In this document: piece after piece, positions 23,160 through 31,633 of the stretch
Layout of the letters: every line of letters begins with the position of its first letter
Numbering within the stretch: the first letter of the stretch is position 1
From: Halanaerobium kushneri
GTDB taxonomy: Bacteria > Bacillota > Halanaerobiia > Halanaerobiales > Halanaerobiaceae
Assembly (NCBI RefSeq): GCF_900156285.1
Contig: NZ_FTNC01000027.1
Span: forward strand, 1-33,922
Length of the DNA: 33,922 nt
Reading direction: 5' to 3'
Program-made: the position numbers and the translations under genes
The notes under the pieces: model-generated
What the model was told of the DNA's origin: nothing
Database searches by the model: none
Seen by the model: only the letters and a program-made list of their open reading frames with translations

Positions 23160-24407
23160 TTATTTTGTCTGCAGTTCAATTTTTCTTACTTCTTCTAAAA
23201 TGTTTTCTGCTGATCTTCTACCAGAAACTATATAAGCTACCCCATCAACAAGTGTCTGCCAGGCTGGACGCTGAATCTGGGCATCAATAGGTAATGACAC
23301 ATGATCAGCATTTTTAAACATTTCTAATCCATCCTGATATGGTTTTGATAGACCTGCAGGTGTAACATCAGCTGCAGGAAGTCCCCCATTGGCTTCTGCA
23401 ATTTTTTTGATAGCTTCTTTATTTGTTAAATGCTTAAGCAGTTCAACAACAACATCCTGTTTTTTCTCATTATTATAAGCTTCCTTACTTAAATACATTC
23501 CAGAAGTAAATCCGGCAATTAAATCAGTCTGGTTACCATTTTCTCCCACCTTTGGATATGGAACTATTGTAACTCTATTGGCACCTTCATTTTGAGCATC
23601 CGCAATAGCCCAGGAACCTTCAACTAACATAGCTGCCTTCCCCTGTTTAAATAACTGACGAGCACCAGACCAATCCTGTGTTAAAGTGTCCTTTTGGAAA
23701 GCATCTGCGTCATATAATTCTTTCATATGATTTAAACCTTCAATCCACATTGGATTAATTCCATCAGCGATACCTGCATCATGAGCTGCAGCTCCCCCTA
23801 CTTTAAGAATGGAATGCTCAATATTATAATGAGGAGTCATACCAAGACCTGCTGCCATTGGCACAATATCATTGGTTCTAAAAGTTTCTACAGCATTAAA
23901 TAAATCTTCTCTGGTTTCTGGAATCTTTACATCATATTTTTCAAATAAATCCAAATTAACTATTAAACCTTCATAAAATCCTGTAATAGGCAGAGCATAA
24001 ATATTTCCATCACTGTATCTAACCTGTTCTAAAACTGAAGGCAGGAAACCAGCTTTCCAGTCAGGATTATTTGCTAAAATATCGTTAAGAGGAGTTACTC
24101 TTCCAGATTCTACAATAGGTTTTGCCTGAGAATCAGTAAAATACATTGTTATATCTGGTTCATTACCTGAAGCAAAATCATTTTCAATTCTAACCTTAAC
24201 GCTCTCATCTAAGGTAGCAGATTCATCAATAATTTTCACCTCAGGATGTTCCGCTTTAAATTCTTCTATTAGTTCTTCGTAAACACCAGAAGCAGGATCA
24301 GCTCCAGAAAACATCGAATAAACTCTTAATTCAACAGCTCCAGCGTTTACAGCACCAACAGATAAAACTAAAAGCATAGCTAAAACAAAAATCATACTTT
24401 TCTTCAT
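23160..24407 (-). CDS. ABC transporter extracellular sugar-binding protein
   Basis: Periplasmic or secreted binding protein of the MalE/family 1 type, 415 residues, first gene of the ABC operon. The signal peptide is clear: MKKS, a hydrophobic stretch (residues 5-18), and likely cleavage after VNAGA. There is no lipobox cysteine. In a monoderm one would expect a lipoprotein, so a soluble form fits a cell with an outer membrane, such as the diderm Halanaerobiales; this is inference. The mature part has family features (LIEEFKAEHPEVKI, MLVEGSWAIADAQ). ATG start behind AAGGAGG. The promoter is a sigma-54 -24/-12 element at 24446-24461. The operon order suggests uptake of a beta-linked disaccharide. 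Confidence 0.93.
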   Translation of the reverse strand: MKKSMIFVLAMLLVLSVGAVNAGAVELRVYSMFSGADPASGVYEELIEEFKAEHPEVKIIDESATLDESVKVRIENDFASGNEPDITMYFTDSQAKPIVESGRVTPLNDILANNPDWKAGFLPSVLEQVRYSDGNIYALPITGFYEGLIVNLDLFEKYDVKIPETREDLFNAVETFRTNDIVPMAAGLGMTPHYNIEHSILKVGGAAAHDAGIADGINPMWIEGLNHMKELYDADAFQKDTLTQDWSGARQLFKQGKAAMLVEGSWAIADAQNEGANRVTIVPYPKVGENGNQTDLIAGFTSGMYLSKEAYNNEKKQDVVVELLKHLTNKEAIKKIAEANGGLPAADVTPAGLSKPYQDGLEMFKNADHVSLPIDAQIQRPAWQTLVDGVAYIVSGRRSAENILEEVRKIELQTK

Positions 24408-24445
24408 TAAAAATTCCTCCTTATAGTTATTTGCCTATATATAAT

Positions 24446-24461
24446 TGCAAGTTACATGCCA
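24446..24461 (-). promoter_or_regulatory. Sigma-54 (-24/-12) promoter of the ABC-phosphorylase operon
   Basis: On the minus strand TGGCATGTAACTTGCA has GG (24459-24460) and GC (24447-24448) exactly 10 bp apart, the defining spacing of sigma-54 promoters, and both half-sites match consensus closely. The start would be near 24436, about 29 nt before the binding-protein ATG. It matches the chemotaxis-gene promoter at 29500-29515, including TATATAG downstream. Confidence 0.85.
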
Positions 24462-24585
24462 GAATAGTTTATTAATACTGTGATTTTTATTTCACTAAAA
24501 AATATTTGCCGTAAACCTTATTATATTAGTTATTCTCAATGTTATTTTTAAATTTAAAGATAAAAAATTTTTTAAAATTTGGCAT

Positions 24586-24615
24586 AAAAAAAACGTGCAA
24601 TCTCAAGATTACACG
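24586..24615 (-). terminator. Intrinsic terminator of the activator-PTS operon
   Basis: On the minus strand CGTG-x-AATCT pairs with AGATT-x-CACG around a 2-nt centre (24594-24615), with one mismatch, and eight U follow. It lies 17 nt after the EIIA stop codon and separates the PTS operon from the ABC operon, which therefore needs its own promoter. Confidence 0.8.
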
Positions 24616-24632
24616 CTTTTACACACTATTTT

Positions 24633-24944
24633 TTAATCATTATTAATTTTTTGATGCAAATTTATAATTTCCTTTGCTAAGTCTTTTAACAATGAAGCTG
24701 TCATTAAATGATCCTGGCCGTGAGTTAATAAAATACTATTTTCAATTTCTTCTCCATTACTTTCCAATTTAATTAATTCAGTTTGTTTTAAATGAGCCTT
24801 TATCAATTTCTCGTCGGCTTCTTCTAAACAGACTCTGGCTTTTTCATTTTGATTACTCTTAGCATATTTAATTGCCTGCATAAATAAGTTTTTCGCATCA
24901 CCACTATAAGAAATAATACTAAATATCATTTTTTCTAAATTCAT
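24633..24944 (-). CDS. PTS EIIA, lactose/cellobiose family
   Basis: Cytoplasmic phosphocarrier of 103 residues that hands phosphate from HPr to the EIIB of the same operon. The active histidine is in ILLTHGQDHLM near residue 77, after the signature LIKAHLKQTELI. It is the last gene of the activator-EIIB-EIIC-EIIA unit, 12 nt behind EIIC, with ATG behind GGAGG, and is followed by a terminator. It is closely similar to the orphan EIIA at 14564-14872. Confidence 0.93.
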   Translation of the reverse strand: MNLEKMIFSIISYSGDAKNLFMQAIKYAKSNQNEKARVCLEEADEKLIKAHLKQTELIKLESNGEEIENSILLTHGQDHLMTASLLKDLAKEIINLHQKINND

Positions 24945-24956
24945 AATTACCTCCTT

Positions 24957-26219
24957 CTAATCCTTAATTCTCTCTGCTATTTTTACAAAAGGAAAATATA
25001 TTAAAATACCTATAAATATGTTAAATATCTGCAGTAAAGATCCAGATATAGAACCAGTTATCAAAAAACCACTTATTATTGGAGGTGTTCCCCAGGGAAC
25101 CATAGCAATAGTTTTAGGCACAAGTCCAGTTAGAATGGCAAAATAACTGCTCAATGTTAAAACTAGTGGAGTTAAAATAAAAGGAATTAAATAAATTGGG
25201 CTCATTACTATTGGCAAACCATATAAAATTGGTTCATTAATATTAAAAACTGACTGAGTAGAACTTAATTTCATTAAATCCTTTTTTCTCTTAGAATTTG
25301 AAAATAAATATATAACAATTAACAAACTTATAGTTGTCCCACTTCCGCCCATATAAACAAAAGAATCAAAAAAAGGCTTAGTAAAGATATTCGGAACTGC
25401 TAAATTATTACTAACCGCCTGAATATTCTCCTGCAGAGCTGGTAAATACAGAGTTTGAATTACCGGTTCCAAAATATTAGTTCCATGTAAACCCAAAAAC
25501 CAAAAAAAATGACCAATAAAAACAATAACTAAAGCTGTAAATAGATTATTAGCAAGTCCTAATAGGGGAAGTTGAATTAATCTATATATTTCTTGAAAAA
25601 TATTTTCAATTCCTAAAAAAGCAAAAATTATTCTCATCAAAGAAAAAATAATAAAAATTAAAATAGTAGGAATTAAAGCTGAAAAATATCTATTTAAAAT
25701 TGGAGTCATCGTTCCCTGATTAGTATTTTTTCTAATTTCAATTAAGTCCATCATCTTTACGTATATTTCTGTAGCCAGTAATGAAACTATAACAGCAACC
25801 AGCAATCCTGAAGCATCAAGCCACTTAAATGGAATAGTGAATCCCTGAGGACCTGATTGAATAATAGTAATTATAAAAGAAGAAAAAGAGATTAAGGCAG
25901 CAAGTAAAGGATCATTATTATAAGATTCTGCCAAATTATAACTTATAGAAAATACAATTAATAAAGACATTATCGAAAAAGTCCCACTATAGATATAATT
26001 AGAAAATGTTGTCCATTCTGCTCCAAATACACCGACCATATATTGCTGGTAATAATTAATCGGAAAATTATTAATCAATATTGCAAGCGAACCAATAATC
26101 GCCAACGGCATTATCGAAATAAATCCATCTCTAATAGCAAGCAGATGTCTCTGAGATCCTAATTTTGAAGCAAAAGGAACAAATCTATTTTCCATTACTT
26201 TAATGAATTTACTAAGCAT
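24957..26219 (-). CDS. PTS EIIC, cellobiose/chitobiose family permease
   Basis: Membrane component of a Lac/Cel-family PTS, 420 residues with about ten hydrophobic segments. It starts with the family feature MLSKFIKVMENRFVPFASKLGSQ (given here only in part as FVPFASKLGSQRHL), has LGLHGTNILEPV in the middle and the substrate-region motif NEPILYGLPIV at about 320. Members carry cellobiose, diacetylchitobiose or lichenan-derived sugars, and the substrate cannot be told here. The ATG abuts the EIIB stop, with AAAGGTGAT inside the EIIB end. No 6-phospho-beta-glucosidase gene is in the window, so the fate of a phosphorylated disaccharide is open. Confidence 0.93.
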   Translation of the reverse strand: MLSKFIKVMENRFVPFASKLGSQRHLLAIRDGFISIMPLAIIGSLAILINNFPINYYQQYMVGVFGAEWTTFSNYIYSGTFSIMSLLIVFSISYNLAESYNNDPLLAALISFSSFIITIIQSGPQGFTIPFKWLDASGLLVAVIVSLLATEIYVKMMDLIEIRKNTNQGTMTPILNRYFSALIPTILIFIIFSLMRIIFAFLGIENIFQEIYRLIQLPLLGLANNLFTALVIVFIGHFFWFLGLHGTNILEPVIQTLYLPALQENIQAVSNNLAVPNIFTKPFFDSFVYMGGSGTTISLLIVIYLFSNSKRKKDLMKLSSTQSVFNINEPILYGLPIVMSPIYLIPFILTPLVLTLSSYFAILTGLVPKTIAMVPWGTPPIISGFLITGSISGSLLQIFNIFIGILIYFPFVKIAERIKD

Positions 26220-26537
26220 TTATATCACCTTTTTATTTAAAAGAGTTAATGCCTGATTTAAAACAGCCTTACCATTTAAGGTTCCATAATGAATGCTATC
26301 AATAACATCAAATCTAGTTTCTGAATTCTTATAATTTCTTTCTAAGTTATTTAATAAATACTTAACCTGAGGGCCCAGTAAAATCAAATCAATTCTTTTA
26401 TTATAACTTTTTAATTCAGACTGAGCCAACGCCTCAATATTAATTTCTATATTATTTCGACCTGCAATTTCTTTCATTTTAGAAACCAGAAGACTGGTTG
26501 ACATACCTGCTGTACATACTAAAACAATATTTTCCAC
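26220..26537 (-). CDS. PTS EIIB, lactose/cellobiose family
   Basis: Small phosphocarrier of 105 residues. The phosphorylated cysteine lies in IVLVCTAGMSTSLLV near the N-terminus, the EIIB P-loop of the Lac/Cel class. It receives phosphate from EIIA and phosphorylates the sugar moved by EIIC. In LevR-type systems EIIB can also phosphorylate a PRD of the activator, so it may act as a sensor. Start chosen at GTG 26535-26537, 8 nt behind AGGTGG; a GTG four codons upstream overlaps that ribosome site. It lies 36 nt after the activator gene. Confidence 0.92.
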   Translation of the reverse strand: MENIVLVCTAGMSTSLLVSKMKEIAGRNNIEINIEALAQSELKSYNKRIDLILLGPQVKYLLNNLERNYKNSETRFDVIDSIHYGTLNGKAVLNQALTLLNKKVI

Positions 26538-26573
26538 TACTATCGCCACCTGTAATTATATTTATCCAGCAAA

Positions 26574-29378
26574 TTAATTTAGTTCAATATTTTTCTGCAG
26601 CTTAGAATTTTCTAAAAAGCTCTTGCTGATATATGCTATCTCGTCATCACTAATTTTTACGGCATATTCCCTTTCTAAAAAGAAAAGTTTTTCTGCAATT
26701 TTATGCATAAAAGATTTGTTTTCAACTTGATAAGCTTCCAATCCCTTAAAAGAGTTATCGTTTTCTCCTTTCAGCAATTTTTCAATTAAAAAAACCATAT
26801 GCAGCAGAATTCCTATTTTAACATCACTATCAATTATTAATTTAGCTTCTTTAATAATCGAATTAATAATGTTTTTACATTCACTTACAATTTTACTGCT
26901 ATTTACTTTATCAAGATGTTCACTCAAAGAGCTTTTTATTTTATTATACTTGTCTAAATCATTTAATTTTGTATTTAATTTTTCAAATGCCTTACCAGAT
27001 AATACTTCGACAGCAGGAATAAATGGTATATCGGCTTTTTTGATATCAACTGTACTCACAACTGCAAGTAAATTATACTGTTTTTGATATCGTTTTATTT
27101 TTTTTATAAATTGGTCATAATCAATGATGTTTAAAGAAATTATTTTTATATTTTCCCGAGAAAATTGTTCTTCAATAATCTCTTTTAATTTACTGGAAGC
27201 TCCCTCGCCAGTAAAGCAGGCTGTAATAATTAAATTTTCAAAATTATCAGCCTTAATTTCTATTTCAGATTTAGAATTTGTACTTTCTCCTGCAGATTGC
27301 TTCCTTTTTTGCACAGCATAATTTAGACAGCTGCTGTATATTTCCTCGATACTCTGCCCCAATATAGCCTTCCTACAGACATCAATAACAATAGGGGTAC
27401 TTACCATATCTATAATTTTAATTTTTCTCTTGTTTTCTAATTCCATCATATCTGCAAAGCCAGTCAAAGATCCCATGTCAACCAATAAAAGAATATCTCT
27501 ATTAGGCGCTTCTTTTTTTATTTTTTCACTGCTATGCTCAAAGAATTTTTGAGCTTCCATTTCAAGCGGCATATCAATTCCGATAGCAAATTCCTCTCCC
27601 AGCAATTTATTGGCAACATCGGCCATACTTGTAGCAGTAGAATTACCGTGCATTAAAATATAAACTGCCACCTTTGACTTGCGCTTATCATTAATTTGAT
27701 AAGGATTTTTAATTAAAAACATACTTATATAACCTATCTCATCTAAGGGAGTTTCTATCTGAAACTTTTTATCAATTAAAGAAGCTGCCTCAATTGCGGT
27801 CATAAATTCTTGAAAATGATTAATACGAATATTATTTAATTCTGGATGATAAATTTTTTCGCCTGCTTTAATTCTTTCTATGCTTTTTTGCAGGTGTAAT
27901 GCTAAAGCCAAAAATATTTTTTTATCAAATTTACGCTGCAGTTTTCTCCCTGATAGCTGTAAAATATCTTCAGTAATTTCTACAATTTCTTTTTCAACTA
28001 TTTTATTTATATCAGATTTATTTATGATATCAGGTAGTGATTCTAAATGTTTTTTGAAATGTGATTCTATATCAATATTTAAGATTTTTTGAATTTTTGC
28101 TTCATCCATATTTTCCTGACGTAGACTATTTAATTTATCTTCTATTACATCGTAAAATAATCTTCCAAGTTTTGGCTCTTCAGGATCAGGATTAGAATTA
28201 ATATTAACAATTTTATTCTGCTCACTATCTGAAAATTCCAATATTTCATTCTGATCTTTAAATAAATTTTCTACTTTAGAACGTTTATGATGTAAATTAA
28301 GTATACCCTTTTGCACATGATCAGGAATATCTTCCTGTGAAATCAAAATATATTTATTATCCGAAGTTTTAAAGTTTAAAAAAGATTTAGCACTTGCCAA
28401 CTGAATATCACTTGCCAGCTGACCTATATTATTTGGACAATCATATAACAAAAAAGAGACTAAAGAATTTCTATCAACATAAATACTTTTACCAATATTT
28501 TTTGATTCTTCTTTCAAAAAACTTTCAACCAGTCTGAAACGCTCTTTGAGACTTCTATTTTTCAAAGAAGGTAATTTAATAACCATTGGTATACGCCTGA
28601 CAAAAGTATTTAAAAGAAATGAATCAGGCTCTTCTGTTGTGGCAGCAATTATCTGTACCTGAGCACTTAATTTTTTTTCACTTTCTCCAAGGGGACGAAA
28701 ATGACCATTATCGATAAAGGTAAAAAGCATTTCCTGTCCCTGAGGTGGTAACCGATGAACCTCATCTAGGAATAAAACTCCCTGATCAGCTTTTTTTAAA
28801 AGTCCATCCCTATCTTTGTTTGCTCCAGTATAAGCTCCCTTTTTTACTCCAAAAATTTGCGAGATTAATAATTGAGGATTATCCGAATAATCGGCACAAT
28901 TAAATTGAACAAAGGGTGCATTTTGATCCAGCATTTTAGAATCAACTGCAAAACCGTGCATTAAATTTGCAAACATCGACTTCCCAACTCCGGTTTCACC
29001 TAAAAGCAGAGTATGCAGTCCATTAGGAGGATATAAAATAGCCGCTTTAGCCTGTTGAATTTGATTTTTTAAGCTGCCTTTAGCTCCAATAATATCATCC
29101 AGTTTGCTGTTTTCCTCTTTTACATTATCTTTTAAACTGTAATGCTTTCTAGATGTTTTTTTATTTATCTTTTGCTCTTCATTACTTTCCTTTAATTTAT
29201 ATAGTACCGGTCTTCCCTGAATTTTAGCTAACCTGTCTGATCTGTATAATTTATTTAAATAACGACTGATATTTGCTCGATTAGAATCAAGTTCCTCAGC
29301 TATTTCGGCTGCCGATATCCCTTCCTGATTATCATTCAATACTTTTAAACATTCATAGACTTCATCAATTTTCTTAAT
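26574..29378 (-). CDS. LevR-type sigma-54-dependent activator with PRD and PTS domains, apparent ATT start
   Basis: Sigma-54 activator of the LevR/ManR type. With residues counted from the upstream TTG at 29393, the order is: winged HTH (8-67); AAA+ domain with Walker A GETGVGKS (132-139), sigma-54 contact loop GAYTGA (186-191) and Walker B VLFLDE (206-211); PRD1 (about 430-565, His500); EIIA-Man-like domain with His582 in MHGNSTATS; EIIB-like domain with Cys726 in ITACFTGEG; PRD2 (830-930, His865). Phosphorylation at such residues reports PTS flux. No ATG fits. GGAGGTGAT, matching the 16S 3' end, is followed 8 nt after GGAGG by ATT AAG (29376-29378). TTG or GTG alternatives lie on the ribosome site itself. 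It heads the PTS operon and probably drives both -24/-12 promoters here. Confidence 0.92.
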   Translation of the reverse strand: MKKIDEVYECLKVLNDNQEGISAAEIAEELDSNRANISRYLNKLYRSDRLAKIQGRPVLYKLKESNEEQKINKKTSRKHYSLKDNVKEENSKLDDIIGAKGSLKNQIQQAKAAILYPPNGLHTLLLGETGVGKSMFANLMHGFAVDSKMLDQNAPFVQFNCADYSDNPQLLISQIFGVKKGAYTGANKDRDGLLKKADQGVLFLDEVHRLPPQGQEMLFTFIDNGHFRPLGESEKKLSAQVQIIAATTEEPDSFLLNTFVRRIPMVIKLPSLKNRSLKERFRLVESFLKEESKNIGKSIYVDRNSLVSFLLYDCPNNIGQLASDIQLASAKSFLNFKTSDNKYILISQEDIPDHVQKGILNLHHKRSKVENLFKDQNEILEFSDSEQNKIVNINSNPDPEEPKLGRLFYDVIEDKLNSLRQENMDEAKIQKILNIDIESHFKKHLESLPDIINKSDINKIVEKEIVEITEDILQLSGRKLQRKFDKKIFLALALHLQKSIERIKAGEKIYHPELNNIRINHFQEFMTAIEAASLIDKKFQIETPLDEIGYISMFLIKNPYQINDKRKSKVAVYILMHGNSTATSMADVANKLLGEEFAIGIDMPLEMEAQKFFEHSSEKIKKEAPNRDILLLVDMGSLTGFADMMELENKRKIKIIDMVSTPIVIDVCRKAILGQSIEEIYSSCLNYAVQKRKQSAGESTNSKSEIEIKADNFENLIITACFTGEGASSKLKEIIEEQFSRENIKIISLNIIDYDQFIKKIKRYQKQYNLLAVVSTVDIKKADIPFIPAVEVLSGKAFEKLNTKLNDLDKYNKIKSSLSEHLDKVNSSKIVSECKNIINSIIKEAKLIIDSDVKIGILLHMVFLIEKLLKGENDNSFKGLEAYQVENKSFMHKIAEKLFFLEREYAVKISDDEIAYISKSFLENSKLQKNIELN

Positions 29379-29416
29379 TTGAATCACCTCCAATTAAAAT
29401 TTAGATTTCATACTAT

Positions 29417-29445
29417 ATAATAAGACAAATTAATCAAATTTGCAA
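29417..29445 (-). promoter_or_regulatory. Sigma-A-type promoter of the LevR-type activator
   Basis: Minus strand TTGCAA (29440-29445), 17 bp, TATTAT (29417-29422). The start lies about 20 nt before the ribosome site. No -24/-12 element faces the activator, so it appears to be made by the housekeeping sigma factor. Confidence 0.55.
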
Positions 29446-29499
29446 TTTTTTTAATTAAATATACATTTTTATCTAATAATTTTATGGTATTTTAATTTT

Positions 29500-29515
29500 T
29501 GGCATAATACTTGCA
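29500..29515 (+). promoter_or_regulatory. Sigma-54 (-24/-12) promoter of the chemotaxis gene
   Basis: TGGCATAATACTTGCA has GG (29501-29502) and GC (29513-29514) exactly 10 bp apart and near-consensus half-sites. The start would be near 29526, 35 nt before the ATG. Over 26 positions from GGCAT it matches the ABC-operon promoter at 19, including TATATAG downstream of -12. Confidence 0.87.
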
Positions 29516-29560
29516 TCATTATATAGTGTAAGTATTATTATTATCTTTAAGGGGGATAAA

Positions 29561-31597
29561 ATGTTTAAAATAAAAAAACACTTTAACAAAACATTAGCCA
29601 ATTTTAAAGTTAAAACAAGATTATTGATCTTCTTTTTATTACTCAGTATCATTCCGGTCATCATAATAGGTTATTTTTCTTATGATAATACCCGAGCTAC
29701 AATTGAAAATAAGATATCACATTATACAGAAGAATTAATTAAGCAAAGTACTATTAATATAAATAATAATCTAGAAAAAATTGAGAAAAATTCTACAATG
29801 ATAATCTCTAATCGAGATTTAATGAAAAAAATATCAAGATTAACTTATGAAGATGATTTTGAAAAATTAATGGACATTAAAGAAGTCAATAATCAGCTCA
29901 ATTCTATTGTTCAGTCCAACAAAGAAATTGAAGGAATTATAGTTTACAGACCTGGAAGTTCTAATTTTTCAACATTTAATGAAGATATCAAAAAAGTTAT
30001 TGGGAATGATTTTTCTGAACATTCGTTATATAAAAGAGCAGTCTCAGACAAAGGTGAATCAATCTGGTCATATAAAATTAAAAATAATAACAATAACTTA
30101 TATTTAATTAAATCTTTAACCAGTGTTAATACATTTAAAACAATTGGAACTTTAATTTTTATCTTAAATAATGATATATTTAATCACTTATATGAAAATA
30201 TAAATATTGGTGAAAACTCCATTTTAATGATTTCCGACCAAAATAATAATTTAATTTCAAGCTCAAATAAAAATAATAAAGTACAAAAAGATAATTCACT
30301 TTTAAAAATATCTAAAAATTTAGATTCCGAAAATAAAAGCTATATTTCTGAAAATACAAATAGTTTAATTTCCTATAATAAAATGAATAATGGTTGGAAA
30401 TTAATTGCCCGAATACCAATGAAATCCTTGCTGGAAGAAATACATAATAATAGAAATTTCATTTTATTAATTGCTATTTTATCTATTATAATTTCTTTTA
30501 TTATTTCCAATATTATTTCAGAAAATATTTCTGCTGCCATTGATAAAATTATAAATTCTTTTCATAAAGTCGGAGATGGAAAAATTAATACCAAAGTAGA
30601 GATTATTGGAAAAGATGAATTTGCGATTTTAGGAAAAGGTTTTAATAAAATGACTGATAAAATTGCTTCTCTTATTCAGAAAAGCAAAAATACAGCTAAA
30701 TCTGTAATAAGTAATTCTAAAAAAGTTAATACTCTAGCAAATAATTCTGAAGAAAACTCCAGACTAATCTCCCACTCAATTAATAATATTTCAGCAGGAG
30801 CAAATAAACAGGCAAAAGAAGAACAAAAAGCTTCGGATATTATGAAAAAACTGTCTCAGAAAATTGAAGAAATGAACATTTCAATTAAAAACATGAATCA
30901 ATTAACAGATGATATTAAAAATACAAGCAATAATGCAAATTCAACTGTTAAAAATTTAAAAGCAAAAAGTAAAGATGCTGCAAATATTTCAGATAAAGTT
31001 ATAAATGATATTCAGAATTTAAATGAAAAAGCTCAAAAAATCGATGATATCATTAATTTAATTGAAGCCATAAGTGAACAAACAGATCTTTTATCTTTAA
31101 ATGCTTCTATAGAAGCAGCCCGTGCTGGAGAGGCCGGGAGAGGTTTTGCGGTAGTCGCCGCAGAAATAAGAGGCCTGGCAGAAAAATCTTCTGAGTCTGT
31201 TGATATTATAAAAAAAATCATCAAAGATATTACTTTAGAAAGTAAGAAATCAGCTTCGAAAGTTGAAGCTGCCAAAAATATTTATTTAGAACAGCATAAA
31301 TCTGTTCAACAAACAGAATCTGATTTTAAAAATATTAATAATAAACTTAATGAAATAATTATTTATATAAAAAAATTAGATAGCTCAACCAAATCAATTA
31401 ATAAATACAAAAAAATGAGTTCTGAAAAGATAAGAGATATAGCAGCAATTTCTCAAAAATCTTCGATAACTACAAAAGAAGTTAATTCTTTAAGTGAAAA
31501 ACAAAAAAATTCTGCTGATAAATTAACAAATGTTTCAGAAGAATTAAATAAAATTATTAAGGAATTAGAGAAAGTACTTAATATATTTTCAATTTAA
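29561..31597 (+). CDS. Methyl-accepting chemotaxis protein
   Basis: Transmembrane chemoreceptor of 678 residues, one of only two genes here on the plus strand. Membrane segment 1 is at residues 21-39. An extracytoplasmic sensor of dCache-like length spans 40-299. Segment 2 is at 300-319, followed by a HAMP domain (about 320-372) and a coiled-coil signalling domain. The highly conserved hairpin tip is [19 protein letters not shown], then [18 protein letters not shown] (about 505-545). The sensor is rich in Asn, Lys and Ile. ATG behind AAGGGGG. It is preceded by a sigma-54 promoter and is divergent from the LevR-type activator. That points to a receptor for the sugar handled by this block, sensed directly or through its binding protein; this is inference. 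Confidence 0.95.
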   Translation: MFKIKKHFNKTLANFKVKTRLLIFFLLLSIIPVIIIGYFSYDNTRATIENKISHYTEELIKQSTININNNLEKIEKNSTMIISNRDLMKKISRLTYEDDFEKLMDIKEVNNQLNSIVQSNKEIEGIIVYRPGSSNFSTFNEDIKKVIGNDFSEHSLYKRAVSDKGESIWSYKIKNNNNNLYLIKSLTSVNTFKTIGTLIFILNNDIFNHLYENINIGENSILMISDQNNNLISSSNKNNKVQKDNSLLKISKNLDSENKSYISENTNSLISYNKMNNGWKLIARIPMKSLLEEIHNNRNFILLIAILSIIISFIISNIISENISAAIDKIINSFHKVGDGKINTKVEIIGKDEFAILGKGFNKMTDKIASLIQKSKNTAKSVISNSKKVNTLANNSEENSRLISHSINNISAGANKQAKEEQKASDIMKKLSQKIEEMNISIKNMNQLTDDIKNTSNNANSTVKNLKAKSKDAANISDKVINDIQNLNEKAQKIDDIINLIEAISEQTDLLSLNASIEAARAGEAGRGFAVVAAEIRGLAEKSSESVDIIKKIIKDITLESKKSASKVEAAKNIYLEQHKSVQQTESDFKNINNKLNEIIIYIKKLDSSTKSINKYKKMSSEKIRDIAAISQKSSITTKEVNSLSEKQKNSADKLTNVSEELNKIIKELEKVLNIFSI

Positions 31598-31609
31598 TAA
31601 ATAATATTT

Positions 31610-31633
31610 AAACCCTGAAAATTTTCAGGGTTT
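31610..31633. terminator. Bidirectional terminator between the chemotaxis gene and rpoN
   Basis: A perfect palindrome of two 12-base arms (AAACCCTGAAAA and its inverse), flanked by T-rich sequence on the right and A-rich sequence on the left. It serves the two convergent genes. Its right arm overlaps the first bases of the rpoN stop codon. Confidence 0.85.

Noticed and set aside
24478-24497. GTGA-N8-TCAC near 24480 as a CRP-like or activator site for the ABC operon
   Set aside because: Spacing is not that of CRP (N6), and no matching copy occurs upstream of the chemotaxis promoter.
24581-24598. GGCAT...GTGCA on the plus strand resembling a third sigma-54 promoter
   Set aside because: GG and GC are 14 bp apart instead of 10, and the sequence is part of the PTS-operon terminator.
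27880-28092. Plus-strand open frames inside the LevR-type activator gene (also 26869-27087 and 27124-27321)
   Set aside because: Antisense shadows of conserved PRD and EIIA domains, without initiation signals.
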